Part shown: positions 52,338 to 59,981 of the stretch, one piece after another | Layout: each line of letters begins with the position of its first letter | Numbering within the stretch: position 1 is the first letter of the stretch | From: an uncultured Oscillospiraceae bacterium | GTDB taxonomy: Bacteria; Bacillota; Clostridia; Oscillospirales; Acutalibacteraceae | Length of the DNA: 64,000 bases | Assembly: GCA_900539845.1 (NCBI GenBank) | Contig: UQDP01000005.1 | Location: 1-64,000 of the forward strand | Reading direction: 5' to 3' | Notes under the pieces: model-generated | Seen by the model: the letters and a program-made list of their open reading frames with translations, nothing else | What the model was told of the DNA's origin: nothing | The model's database searches: none | Position numbers and translations under genes: made by a program

Positions 52338-52392
52338 ATATTAAATAGCTATTTAATTATCAAAGAGCACTTGCCGCTTCTGCGGACTTTCA

Positions 52393-52421
52393 ATATTACC
52401 GGATATTTTCATCCGCGTCAA
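52393..52421 (-). promoter_or_regulatory. Promoter of the mob genes with palindromic spacer
   Basis: Minus-strand TTGACG, a 17-nt spacer and TAATAT. The spacer is an inverted repeat (CGGAT-N6-ATCCG), a possible operator. A larger AAAGAGC/GCTCTTT repeat (52362-52368 and 52423-52429) encloses the promoter. Confidence 0.6.
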
Positions 52422-52491
52422 GGCTCTTTTTAAAGAAAATAATTAATTATTTTAAATTGTTTTTTTTACAAACTATTCAGCGTAATGAACT

Positions 52492-52689
52492 TTAATCATA
52501 TCGTCTTTCCCAATTCATGCAACTGCCCATGGCACCGGTTTCCGCGCCAAGATATGTCTTATTGCATCTGCCTTTAGAGCTACTATCGATCGTTATTGTT
52601 CCGGGAAAATGATATTCCGTACAGCCTGTCCAATATCTGCAGGTTCCACAGCAGATAAAGCCCGTGTCTATAGTCGATCCACTTTGCAT
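52492..52689 (-). CDS. Cys-rich miniprotein 1
   Basis: The 65-residue protein has seven... cysteines in the order CCGTC, TGC, GRC, GSC, with tryptophans in CRYW and CMNW. The pattern C-x2-C-x2-W, then G-x-C, then C-x2-W-E recurs in a second small gene at 55505. The ATG at 52689 is chosen because AAGGAAG lies 6 nt upstream. It probably folds around a metal or disulfides. No function is known; it is cytoplasmic, with no signal peptide. It follows the deiminase-like gene by 19 nt. Confidence 0.65.
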   Translation of the reverse strand: MQSGSTIDTGFICCGTCRYWTGCTEYHFPGTITIDSSSKGRCNKTYLGAETGAMGSCMNWERRYD

Positions 52690-52708
52690 AACAATCTTCC
52701 TTTCCAAG

Positions 52709-53509
52709 CTATTCTTCCCAGCTTATGCAGTTGAGCACGCCGCCGTCCTCGGCTATCTCATTGATATTGACCGGGACGATCGTTTTATTGAAAATATGTT
52801 TTGCCGTGTCGATCGCTTTCTTATCCATATCAACACCGAATACGGGCAGGAGTATGGCGCTTTCCGTTTCCAAAAAATTCAGATAACAGCCCACGGCGCT
52901 GTTACCCTTTGAATCGAAATAAGGAAAATCGTAAATCTCTATTCCGTGATTTCGCATAGCCGTTTTGATATGCGCCTCCAGCCCAAACAGAGATTTGGAT
53001 GCGTTGCCGACCGCGGTGTTTTCATCTATAAAGCGCACCATGCCGTCAGCATGACCGGTCATATCCGAACGAAGCGAGGGAATGATGATCACCCTTGCCT
53101 CCAGCAGCTGTTCCAATTCCTGCACCAGCTCGGCAGAGGAAAGTTCCCAATTTTCCTCAAAAATCCTGTCGCTGATTACAGCCGTTTCCCGCGAGGGGGA
53201 AAAGACGATATTGCCGCCGTCCAGATTAATATCGGAATAAATCAGGTTTTCAAGCGAAAGCAGCGGCGCGATCTCTCTGCGAAAATCAGTGCGCAGTTCG
53301 GGGTTATCCTTAAGATAGCTCGGTGCATACCGAAACGATACATATTTACCCGATTTCGTCTTTACCGGCATAAAATCCCGCAGCCAGATATCACGAGCGC
53401 TGTCAAGTAATTTATACTTAACATTCTTAGCGGTTAGAGCAGCAAACAGCCGTTCAGTTGCGGGTTTGTATTTATTGTTTGTTTTTAAAAGAAAAGATAA
53501 GTAAAGCAT
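52709..53509 (-). CDS. Compact agmatine-deiminase-family enzyme
   Basis: The 266-residue protein has the family landmarks: RDIWLRDFMPV, the LDGGN acidic site, the catalytic His in GHADGMVRF and the C-terminal nucleophile Cys in GGVLNCISWEE. Typical agmatine deiminases have about 340-370 residues; here the N-terminal part is shortened. The reaction would hydrolyse a guanidino group to citrulline-like product and ammonia. It starts 1 nt after the unknown gene upstream, so they may be coupled. In this island the substrate could be a nucleotide, a peptide or agmatine (open). Confidence 0.8.
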   Translation of the reverse strand: MLYLSFLLKTNNKYKPATERLFAALTAKNVKYKLLDSARDIWLRDFMPVKTKSGKYVSFRYAPSYLKDNPELRTDFRREIAPLLSLENLIYSDINLDGGNIVFSPSRETAVISDRIFEENWELSSAELVQELEQLLEARVIIIPSLRSDMTGHADGMVRFIDENTAVGNASKSLFGLEAHIKTAMRNHGIEIYDFPYFDSKGNSAVGCYLNFLETESAILLPVFGVDMDKKAIDTAKHIFNKTIVPVNINEIAEDGGVLNCISWEE

Positions 53510-53510
53510 G

Positions 53511-54251
53511 TTAGTTAACTTCTCTTTTCTCTATAATCTTGCTCAAATATTTATTTATTTCATTAAAACCATTATATCCTAGTATTTGGCGTATCCACTC
53601 GGCGTTGTTCTTTTCAGGATGATCATATAAATAATTTGCTATTGTCCACAACTTTCCATAGTTTTTTTCCCAATTATAAAGACTTTTTTTGTTTGCCCCT
53701 TTCATATCAATTTTAATTAGTGAAGCAAGCACTTCTTTTGATAACGGCCGTTCTTTTGGTAATCCCACACGTACAGTATGAAAAACTGTTTCTTCGTTAT
53801 TTGCAATTTTATGTAAAATATCGTCTTTAGCTTCAATTTCCGCCCATTGATCTTTAAATTTTTCATACAAATCCGTTTGTTTAAAAGTTTTATTTTTTAT
53901 ATATGAGTTTTTAATTAAAAATGAGAGATAGTATTGTCCTAAAGACAAGCAAAGATCAATTCCGGGATATCCGTATTTTTCCTCAATAAAATATAGTTTT
54001 CCAAAATTGCCAACTTTCTTGGAACTTGGGTGAGCAAATTTATCATCAAATTTACCTGGAGTGTTATATGGATAATAATACGCTTCAATACGTAGGGGAT
54101 GAATAATTTCATTATCACTAATTCGAATTTCGTATTGTGTAAGTAAAACTGAATTTATTTCCTGTAACTTTTGAATCTGTTTTTGCTCGTCATACTCTTT
54201 TTCAAGTGCTTTCACCAAATCTTCTAAATCTGGATAGTTTGTTTTATACAT
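53511..54251 (-). CDS. AT-rich gene of unknown function
   Basis: I cannot name this 246-residue protein. It has a coiled N-terminus (YPDLEDLVKALEKEYDEQKQIQKLQ), then HPLRIEAYYYPYNTPGKFDDKFAHPS and GNFGKLYFIEEKYGYPGIDLCLSLG, whose general look (IEAYY, a Gly-Phe-Gly turn, YGYPGID) faintly recalls methylpurine DNA glycosylases. The similarity is weak. The gene is much more AT-rich than its neighbours and lies in the accessory island, so it was probably acquired separately. Confidence 0.6.
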   Translation of the reverse strand: MYKTNYPDLEDLVKALEKEYDEQKQIQKLQEINSVLLTQYEIRISDNEIIHPLRIEAYYYPYNTPGKFDDKFAHPSSKKVGNFGKLYFIEEKYGYPGIDLCLSLGQYYLSFLIKNSYIKNKTFKQTDLYEKFKDQWAEIEAKDDILHKIANNEETVFHTVRVGLPKERPLSKEVLASLIKIDMKGANKKSLYNWEKNYGKLWTIANYLYDHPEKNNAEWIRQILGYNGFNEINKYLSKIIEKREVN

Positions 54252-54270
54252 TTTAAAATCTCCTTATTAT

Positions 54271-54435
54271 TCAATCCCAAATTCTCAGTATCACAACCGG
54301 ACCTGCTTCATTGATCTTATGTTCGCCTGCGGATATGGAATACTCCTCATATGGTTCAACTGTGATCTTTTCTACGGCTTCTCTTTTGGATAATTCTTCT
54401 ACAAGCGTTTTTGTTGATACATTTTTCAAATCCAT
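54271..54435 (-). CDS. BC1881-like miniprotein
   Basis: The 54-residue ORF starts MDLKNVSTKTLVEELSKREA after GGAG with an 8-nt gap. This N-terminal signature is the one found in small phage and mobile-element proteins called BC1881 family. The C-terminal part (KINEAGPVVILRIWD) is probably a beta strand pair. Function unknown. It lies between the unknown gene and the Sel1 gene. Confidence 0.6.
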   Translation of the reverse strand: MDLKNVSTKTLVEELSKREAVEKITVEPYEEYSISAGEHKINEAGPVVILRIWD

Positions 54436-54484
54436 AATAAGATCTCCTTTGATTTTTATTTTAAGGCTTGCCCGGTATAACTCG

Positions 54485-55303
54485 TCATTTCACCCGGCCG
54501 AGCCGTTTGTTACGCTGCTTTATTTCATATTCGGCGTAGAGTCTATACCATTTTGCGGATTCTTTGTATTTGTTTTTGGATTTATAATATTTGCCGATAA
54601 GATGAGCGGAGGCTCCGTATTCCCGATTTATGGCATTTTCGAGCCAATACAGCGCCGTTTCGTGATCCTGTTCCACGCCATTACCATAGTAATACATATT
54701 TCCTAACTTGTCCATAGCCTCTGCGTTACCGTTTTCAGCTGCTCGTTCTGCCCAGTAAGCGCATTTTTCAGGGTCTTCCTCTATGTCGTCTGCTCCCAAT
54801 TTATACAGATCCATTAAGTATATTTGTGAATCTACATCGCCTCTCTCGGCTGATTCTGTTACGCAGTCGATCAGTTCGGCTGTAATCTTGCCGAAAAGAA
54901 TTTCATCCAGCGTCTTATCCATATCCCTATCTTCGGCAGCATTTTTTAATGCTTTGTATGCAGTCTCTCCAACCGGGTCGGGGAAGTGCATCAGATCGTA
55001 TGTGATATTATTTACTGCCGATCTGTACCACTTGATCGCCCGTGGATAATTCTTTTGGATTCCGTATCCGTTTTTATAGCACTCGGCAAGCATATACTGC
55101 GCGTCCGTCTGAACAGGTGTGTAATCCTGCTTTGCCAGCTTTTTAAACAAGGCAAATGCTTTTTTGTTTGCCCTTTCATGCTTTAAATGCAAATAAAAAT
55201 TTGCAAGATTAAACTGCGCGTCAGCGTTGTTTCCTTTTTCGCTTCGTTGCAACAGATCCCAAAGGCACTGTAATTCAGGCGAGTAGGTTATGCCTTCTTT
55301 CAA
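54485..55303 (-). CDS. Sel1-repeat protein
   Basis: The 272-residue protein is made of Sel1-type TPR-like repeats, for instance DAQYMLAECYKNGYGIQKNYPRAIKWYRSA, ... EAMDKLGNMYYYGNGVEQDHETALYWLENA. Such repeats form a solenoid for protein-protein binding. There is no signal peptide, so it is cytoplasmic. In accessory islands such proteins often serve as adaptors. The partner is unknown. Confidence 0.85.
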   Translation of the reverse strand: MKEGITYSPELQCLWDLLQRSEKGNNADAQFNLANFYLHLKHERANKKAFALFKKLAKQDYTPVQTDAQYMLAECYKNGYGIQKNYPRAIKWYRSAVNNITYDLMHFPDPVGETAYKALKNAAEDRDMDKTLDEILFGKITAELIDCVTESAERGDVDSQIYLMDLYKLGADDIEEDPEKCAYWAERAAENGNAEAMDKLGNMYYYGNGVEQDHETALYWLENAINREYGASAHLIGKYYKSKNKYKESAKWYRLYAEYEIKQRNKRLGRVK

Positions 55304-55504
55304 AGTTTCACCCCCATAATAAATTCGTTCTTACATTAAACATTATAGCACTCTTTTTATTAAAACCTTTATTATTTATATCATTTTATAAGTATTTGCT
55401 AGTATTCCGGCAGTTGATTTTAAGATAGTATCTGCGGCAGCACAAAGTTTTTGCATCGCACTGCCGCATTTTGATTGTGGACGCATTAGGTGGAAAAGTA
55501 TGTA

Positions 55505-55720
55505 CTATCTAAGTGCACTCCATTTTTCCCAGCATCTGCAATAATTGCTTGCCTGAACCGGTGAACCGTTAAACCAGCCACTTTCGCGGCTGTAGCAAGT
55601 ACCGGTTTGCATAGGGCTGTCAAGCTCAACATAATCGCCGTACTGCTTGAGATCACGCGATCCGCCCCAGTGTTTGCAGGTTGCGCATACCTGAGACATT
55701 GCGTTATACTGCTGAGACAT
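55505..55720 (-). CDS. Cys-rich miniprotein 2
   Basis: The 71-residue protein has CATCKHW, then GTCYSRESGWF, then NYCRCWEKW: five cysteines in the same C-x2-C-x2-W ... G-x-C ... C-x2-W order as the miniprotein at 52492. GAGGTG lies 5 nt before the ATG. Both are in the same island but 3 kb apart. Function unknown; a small metal-binding or redox fold is likely. Confidence 0.65.
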   Translation of the reverse strand: MSQQYNAMSQVCATCKHWGGSRDLKQYGDYVELDSPMQTGTCYSRESGWFNGSPVQASNYCRCWEKWSALR

Positions 55721-55765
55721 AATAACACCTCATTTCGTTAAAATTTAATCGCTTATGATTTTAAC

Positions 55766-56863
55766 TCAGTCATCTTCGGATTTTTCAAGATCATTTTGAT
55801 AAACTGAGGCAAATTCTTTCGGATAATTGATTTGATACCACTTAATTGTGCACATTATCTCTAATCGGCTGACGCAGGCGGATACCGGCCACAAATTCGT
55901 AACCTTGCTGTAATAGTCTTTTAAAGATTGGGGAGCTGAGTATTTTTCCAAAATAAGAGCGTATTCTTCACGCCCAGTGCCTCTGCTCCAAACACCGCGC
56001 ACCACAAAATCAAATACAATATCATCCGGAATTCCACAGGATAATAAAACTTTGAGAAATTCATCCCGCAGTGTAAAGAAACCGGGATCATACAGATCTT
56101 TCATTGTTCTTTCCTGAAAAAACGAACCGTGAATATACCCTAAGATTTGTGTTAAAGTGTAAAAATCACACGAAGCAATGCTTTTTAATTCTTTGGCAAA
56201 AGAGTCGCCTAATCTTTTTTTATAAGTATCGGCAAGATCTTTTATAACCGCAAGATACACTTCATTGCCGAATTGATTTAATTTAGGCAATTGTCCGGTA
56301 AGTTTTGCCAATTCCCCGATGTCATCACACGATGTATCTGTTAGCAAACTAAGCCTGTGCAGCGTTTCTTCTGAACTTTCTAAATACCCGAACTTTTTCG
56401 TTAACCGCTGCCAAATCAAATCTTTGACTGATTTTGCAATTACTATTGAAAAACTCGGTTTTTTAGGATGCTGTACGGATGCCCAAATCATATCCGTATA
56501 CGCAAAAGGCTCTTCCTGAGCTTCTTTGCTGCCGAGCGGCAGTATGGGATTAAAAGAAGTGATTCCGAGTAAAAAGGCAATCAAAGAACCTGAAAGTTTT
56601 CCTTCTTCCAAGAGCGGATACCCTTCCTCATGCGACAGATCCGAAATTTCCTTCAGCATAAGGAACTCAAATGCAGTGTTGGTCTGTTTCATCACGGCAA
56701 GTTCCGATTCCAGTCTGCGGATAGCGGGCTTTGAGTTACCATATACCTTCAGCCGTTTTCCGCATAATTTAGCAACCTGATCCGCCATTTTGTCTATACT
56801 GTTTTGTATCGGCGGTTTATATTCTATATCGAATGAGGTGATCTTAAATTTCATAAAATTCAT
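55766..56863 (-). CDS. PolC-related protein lacking the catalytic aspartate segment
   Basis: The 365-residue protein parallels the C-terminal half of PolC-type DNA polymerase III alpha, in order: LSGSLIAFLLGITSFNPILP (PolC RGSVGSS...GITEVNPLPP), LTGQLPKLNQFG (GTLGIPEFG), FYTLTQILGYIHG (FSELVRISGLSHG), LLSCGIPDDIVFDFV (LIEKGLEPSLAFKIM) and WPVSACVSRLEIMCTIKWYQINYP ([23 protein letters not shown]). The PDIDLDF active-site region and much between is missing, so it cannot polymerise DNA as PolC does. Start 56863 follows AAGGAG; upstream Met codons lack one. It may be a decoy, regulator or defence-related relic. Identity rests on motif order read by eye. Confidence 0.6.
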   Translation of the reverse strand: MNFMKFKITSFDIEYKPPIQNSIDKMADQVAKLCGKRLKVYGNSKPAIRRLESELAVMKQTNTAFEFLMLKEISDLSHEEGYPLLEEGKLSGSLIAFLLGITSFNPILPLGSKEAQEEPFAYTDMIWASVQHPKKPSFSIVIAKSVKDLIWQRLTKKFGYLESSEETLHRLSLLTDTSCDDIGELAKLTGQLPKLNQFGNEVYLAVIKDLADTYKKRLGDSFAKELKSIASCDFYTLTQILGYIHGSFFQERTMKDLYDPGFFTLRDEFLKVLLSCGIPDDIVFDFVVRGVWSRGTGREEYALILEKYSAPQSLKDYYSKVTNLWPVSACVSRLEIMCTIKWYQINYPKEFASVYQNDLEKSEDD

Positions 56864-56956
56864 GTTTTCCGTCTCCTTTTTCGATTCCATATTAGATGTC
56901 ATCATCATAGCACATTTTTTTCTTTGACCCGAAAGAAATCCGGTATAGATACATGA

Positions 56957-56995
56957 AAAAAGCGGTAAAGAGAATATTTCCCTTTACCGCTTTTT
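56957..56995. terminator. Bidirectional terminator overlapping a stop codon
   Basis: AAAAGCGGTAAAG and CTTTACCGCTTTT, perfect stem with an 11-nt loop. The stop codon of the InsA-like gene is within the stem. Confidence 0.85.
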
Positions 56996-57412
56996 ATCGC
57001 GCCGCTGCACAATTACCGCAACATACAGATCATTGATTTTGTTTTCGGCAAGAAATAACGGCTCCCCGTTATCTATGCCGGACTGCTCCATTTCCCGAAA
57101 CAGACGGCTCATGCTGTAGCATTCGGTAGAATAATCCGGGCAGCGGCATTTATGGTCAAATGTTTCTTCATTCATCCAGCGAAAGATCTGCGCTTTGTCC
57201 CGCTTCAGATATCTCTCGATCGTGCTGTATTTCTTGCTTCCGAGCGCCTGAAAAAGCTTACAAAGCGTCTTTAAAAAAAGTGCGTCATCATATCCTCTTT
57301 GATCTCCCTCAACAAAATGAAAGCCACACTGCTTGCATAAATAGCGCTGTTTTCCCCTGACAGTGCCGTTTTTTACAGTTTTAGCCGATCCGCACCGTTT
57401 GCATTGAATCAT
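56984..57412 (-). CDS. InsA-like zinc-ribbon protein without transposase domain
   Basis: The 142-residue protein opens with a zinc ribbon (IQCKRCGSAKTVKNGTVRGKQRYLCKQCG, Cys at about 4, 7, 25, 28) like InsA of IS1 elements, followed by a helical DNA-binding-like part (KYSTIERYLKRDKAQIFRWM). The InsB catalytic domain that normally follows, by frameshift, is absent downstream. It may be a domesticated regulator or a remnant. AAGGAGG lies 7 nt upstream and it has its own promoter, so it is probably expressed. Confidence 0.75.
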   Translation of the reverse strand: MIQCKRCGSAKTVKNGTVRGKQRYLCKQCGFHFVEGDQRGYDDALFLKTLCKLFQALGSKKYSTIERYLKRDKAQIFRWMNEETFDHKCRCPDYSTECYSMSRLFREMEQSGIDNGEPLFLAENKINDLYVAVIVQRRDKKR

Positions 57413-57442
57413 AAAGATGCCTCCTTACAGTAACCGTTTTTT

Positions 57443-57471
57443 ATTGTATACTGTATCTATCTATAAGTCAA
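57443..57471 (-). promoter_or_regulatory. Promoter of the InsA-like gene
   Basis: Minus-strand TTGACT, a 17-nt spacer and TACAAT. Confidence 0.65.
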
Positions 57472-57530
57472 CATAATGCTCCGGCTTTTTTAGTAAGGTG
57501 TTGTTTTTAAAACTGTTACCTATTTGTTTT

Positions 57531-57559
57531 TTGCTTTTGGAGGATAGGTATGGTATATT
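57531..57559 (+). promoter_or_regulatory. Promoter of the NUDIX operon
   Basis: TTGCTT, a 17-nt spacer and TATATT, about 30 nt before the NUDIX start. Confidence 0.55.
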
Positions 57560-57588
57560 TGCAATATGAAGAGAAAAGGGGTGGCTTT

Positions 57589-58029
57589 ATGGTTAGATTT
57601 TACGAGCGAGATGAAGTGGATGATGCCCTTTTAAAATTCGCGGTGATCCTTTCCAAAAGCAACGGCAAATGGGTGTTTTGCAAGCACAGGGAGAGAAACA
57701 CATTTGAATGCCCGGGCGGGCACCGTGAACCCGGTGAAAATATAGACGATACTGCAAAAAGAGAATTGTATGAGGAAACGGGCGCGCTCGAATTTGAAAT
57801 AAAGCCCATATGCGTTTATTCTGTTACCGATGAAAATAACTTTAGCGGCGAGGAAACATTCGGAATGCTTTATTTTGCCGATATCAAAGCGTTCGAAAGG
57901 GAACTTCACAGTGAAATAGAAAAAATCATTCTTACATCTGAATTGCCTGAAAAATGGACTTACCCAAATATACAGCCGCATCTTGTGGCTGAGGCTGCCC
58001 GCAGAGGATTTTTCCAAGGAGAATCATAA
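57589..58029 (+). CDS. NUDIX hydrolase 1
   Basis: The 146-residue enzyme carries the NUDIX box GGHREPGENIDDTAKRELYEETGA, with the Glu residues that bind Mg2+. Such enzymes cut nucleoside diphosphate derivatives, for example oxidised dNTPs or sugar nucleotides. The substrate is open. The ATG at 57589 after GGGGTGG is preferred over the upstream in-frame ATG at 57550, which overlaps the promoter. The stop and the next gene's start overlap (TAATG). Confidence 0.87.
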   Translation: MVRFYERDEVDDALLKFAVILSKSNGKWVFCKHRERNTFECPGGHREPGENIDDTAKRELYEETGALEFEIKPICVYSVTDENNFSGEETFGMLYFADIKAFERELHSEIEKIILTSELPEKWTYPNIQPHLVAEAARRGFFQGES

Positions 58030-58661
58030 TGAAAAAACGCATATTTTTTGATGTTATGGGCGTGATTTTTACAGTCGGTGACGATACAAATGACCTGCTT
58101 GTACCTTTCATAACTGCAAGAAACAAAACGATAACGAGAGCTGAGATCTGCAAGGAATATATGCGTGCCAGCTTGGGCGGGATCACATCAAAGGCGTTCT
58201 GGGAGAGGGTAGGTTTAGGCGCTGATTATCCTGAAATTGAGCTTGCATATCTTGATACCTGTCTTACGCTTGATGATGAATGTATAGAGACTTTGAACAT
58301 TCTGTGCAAAAACTACGAGCTCGGCATCATTTCAAATGATGTTTCGGAATGGTCCGCCTATCTGCGGGATAAGTTTTCACTGAACAGGTATTTTAAAACC
58401 GTTATCATCAGCGGCGATGTCAAACAGAGAAAGCCGGATAAGCACATCTTTGAAAAGGTAAAATGCTTTGGTGAGGATTATTCAGACTGCGTTTTTATTG
58501 ATGACAGGATTAAAAATCTTGTTCCGCCGGCAGAACTTGGGTTTAAAACCATTCTGTTTAACAGAAACGGCGAACAAAAGGATACATATTCACCGCAGGT
58601 AACTCGTTTTTCTCAGATACCCGAAGCAGTAAATAAATTTTTTGGGGAATTAAATGGCTAA
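58029..58661 (+). CDS. HAD-superfamily hydrolase with unusual motif I
   Basis: The 210-residue protein has the HAD fold with a helical cap. Motif I reads FFDVMGVIF, so the first Asp is kept but the second, normally Asp, is Met. Later motifs are standard: GIISNDVSE, a Lys in QRKPDKHIF, and the acidic VFIDDR. HAD phosphatases need the second Asp as acid/base; its loss suggests a different reaction or very low activity. It overlaps NUDIX 1 by 1 nt and the membrane protein by 8 nt, so the three are coupled. Confidence 0.82.
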   Translation: MKKRIFFDVMGVIFTVGDDTNDLLVPFITARNKTITRAEICKEYMRASLGGITSKAFWERVGLGADYPEIELAYLDTCLTLDDECIETLNILCKNYELGIISNDVSEWSAYLRDKFSLNRYFKTVIISGDVKQRKPDKHIFEKVKCFGEDYSDCVFIDDRIKNLVPPAELGFKTILFNRNGEQKDTYSPQVTRFSQIPEAVNKFFGELNG

Positions 58662-59418
58662 ACATAAGAAGAAAAGGAAAAAGAAGAAGCGTTTTCAACA
58701 TTCTAAAAAAGATAAGTTTTTGTATATTTTAATATCTTTTATTCCGCTAATAACTATTTTTATATTTGCAATATTCACGGATAGTTTCACCGTGCTTAAC
58801 AAATATTTTTATAATGGAGAACTTTTACTTTGCAAGCCGGAAACAAACGGTTTCACAGTACTTTATTTTATAATGTTTTTCATCGTTATGATCGGTGGAT
58901 TTATAAATTCCGGTTCCTTGATGGAGTTTGATATTTCTTTTAAAGACTTTGTTAACGGTAAAGATATAATAGCGAAAAAATATGCAGGTTTTTCTTTTTC
59001 TTTGATAGCTGTTGCAATGCTCGTTTTTATCGTCTGCGGTATCCTGCAATTTTACTCCGTAACAAGCGCAACGACGCATAATATTTCAAACAATCATCTG
59101 ATGGCAGAAGATACCATAACGGAATATGATGAGATCAACAGTGCCGAGCTTTATATAAAAATGTATTTTTCTCATGCCGGGTCTGGTACTTTACGCGTCC
59201 CGACTGCTACTCATTACAAGCCTGTCGTTACAGTAACGATAAACGGTAAAAAAGAAAAATTTGATTTTTCGGATTTTGACAACAATTATTCAAATGTTAA
59301 AGCGTTTTTGGATTGTATAGACAGTAGTAAAATCACAGTTGATAAAACTTATTACAATGAGTTGCTTGAGGATACATATGCTGATAATGAAGCCAAGGCT
59401 TTATTCGCTATAAAATAA
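58654..59418 (+). CDS. Membrane protein of unknown function
   Basis: The 254-residue protein starts with a Lys-rich head (KHKKKRKKKKRF) and has three hydrophobic helices (about 24-45, 66-88, 108-130), followed by a soluble C-terminal part of about 110 residues (SAELYIKMYFSHAGSG, then VTVTINGKKEKFDFSDFD). I do not recognise the family. Since it is coupled to the HAD and NUDIX genes it may work with them at the membrane. Confidence 0.75.
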   Translation: MAKHKKKRKKKKRFQHSKKDKFLYILISFIPLITIFIFAIFTDSFTVLNKYFYNGELLLCKPETNGFTVLYFIMFFIVMIGGFINSGSLMEFDISFKDFVNGKDIIAKKYAGFSFSLIAVAMLVFIVCGILQFYSVTSATTHNISNNHLMAEDTITEYDEINSAELYIKMYFSHAGSGTLRVPTATHYKPVVTVTINGKKEKFDFSDFDNNYSNVKAFLDCIDSSKITVDKTYYNELLEDTYADNEAKALFAIK

Positions 59419-59433
59419 TACGGAGAAACAGCT

Positions 59434-59946
59434 ATGAGTGAGATCTGGGATATTTACGATAAAAACCGAAACCTGACAGGAAGAACGGTGGAGCGCGGTA
59501 AGCCTATGCGGCAGGATGAATACCACATCGTTGTGAATGTCTGGATAAGAAATTCAAAAGGGCAGTGGCTCATTTCAAAGAGAACGCCGAACAAACACTT
59601 TCCGCTTTTGTGGGAGCCTACGGGCGGCTCGGCCGTTTCGGGAGAGAGCAGTTTGAACGCTGCTCTCAGAGAGACGCGGGAAGAACTGGGCATAGAGCTT
59701 GACCCTCAAAAGGGCGAATTGTTCACGACTGCCTTGAGGCAGCACAAGAAGTTCCCCGATTTTCTGGATGTCTGGGTATTTGAACACGATTGCGATATTA
59801 AGTGCGTGAAACTTCAGCCAGGTGAGACCTGCGACGCCATGTGGGCGTCAACCAAGGATATAAAAAAACTTGTTGCGGACGAAAAATTCATTCCGCAAAA
59901 TGTTTTTCCGTATCTTGACAAGCTGTTTGAGGCATATCATATATAA
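59434..59946 (+). CDS. NUDIX hydrolase 2, IPP-isomerase-like
   Basis: The 170-residue enzyme starts MSEIWDIYDKNRNLTGRTVERG, as do proteins of the YfcD/IPP-isomerase-like branch. The NUDIX box is at GGSAVSGESSLNAALRETREELG, with the Glu residues intact. The active-site Cys of true IPP isomerase is not evident, so hydrolysis of a nucleotide-type diphosphate is more likely. It lies 15 nt after the membrane protein gene. Confidence 0.87.
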   Translation: MSEIWDIYDKNRNLTGRTVERGKPMRQDEYHIVVNVWIRNSKGQWLISKRTPNKHFPLLWEPTGGSAVSGESSLNAALRETREELGIELDPQKGELFTTALRQHKKFPDFLDVWVFEHDCDIKCVKLQPGETCDAMWASTKDIKKLVADEKFIPQNVFPYLDKLFEAYHI

Positions 59947-59981
59947 TTATATAATACTAAAAATGGTTAGGGGAATATTTT

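Noticed and set aside
50150..57480. Duplicate of the tmRNA 3' end marking the other side of the island
   Set aside because: I looked for the tmRNA 3' sequence downstream and found no convincing copy. An attR is therefore not claimed.
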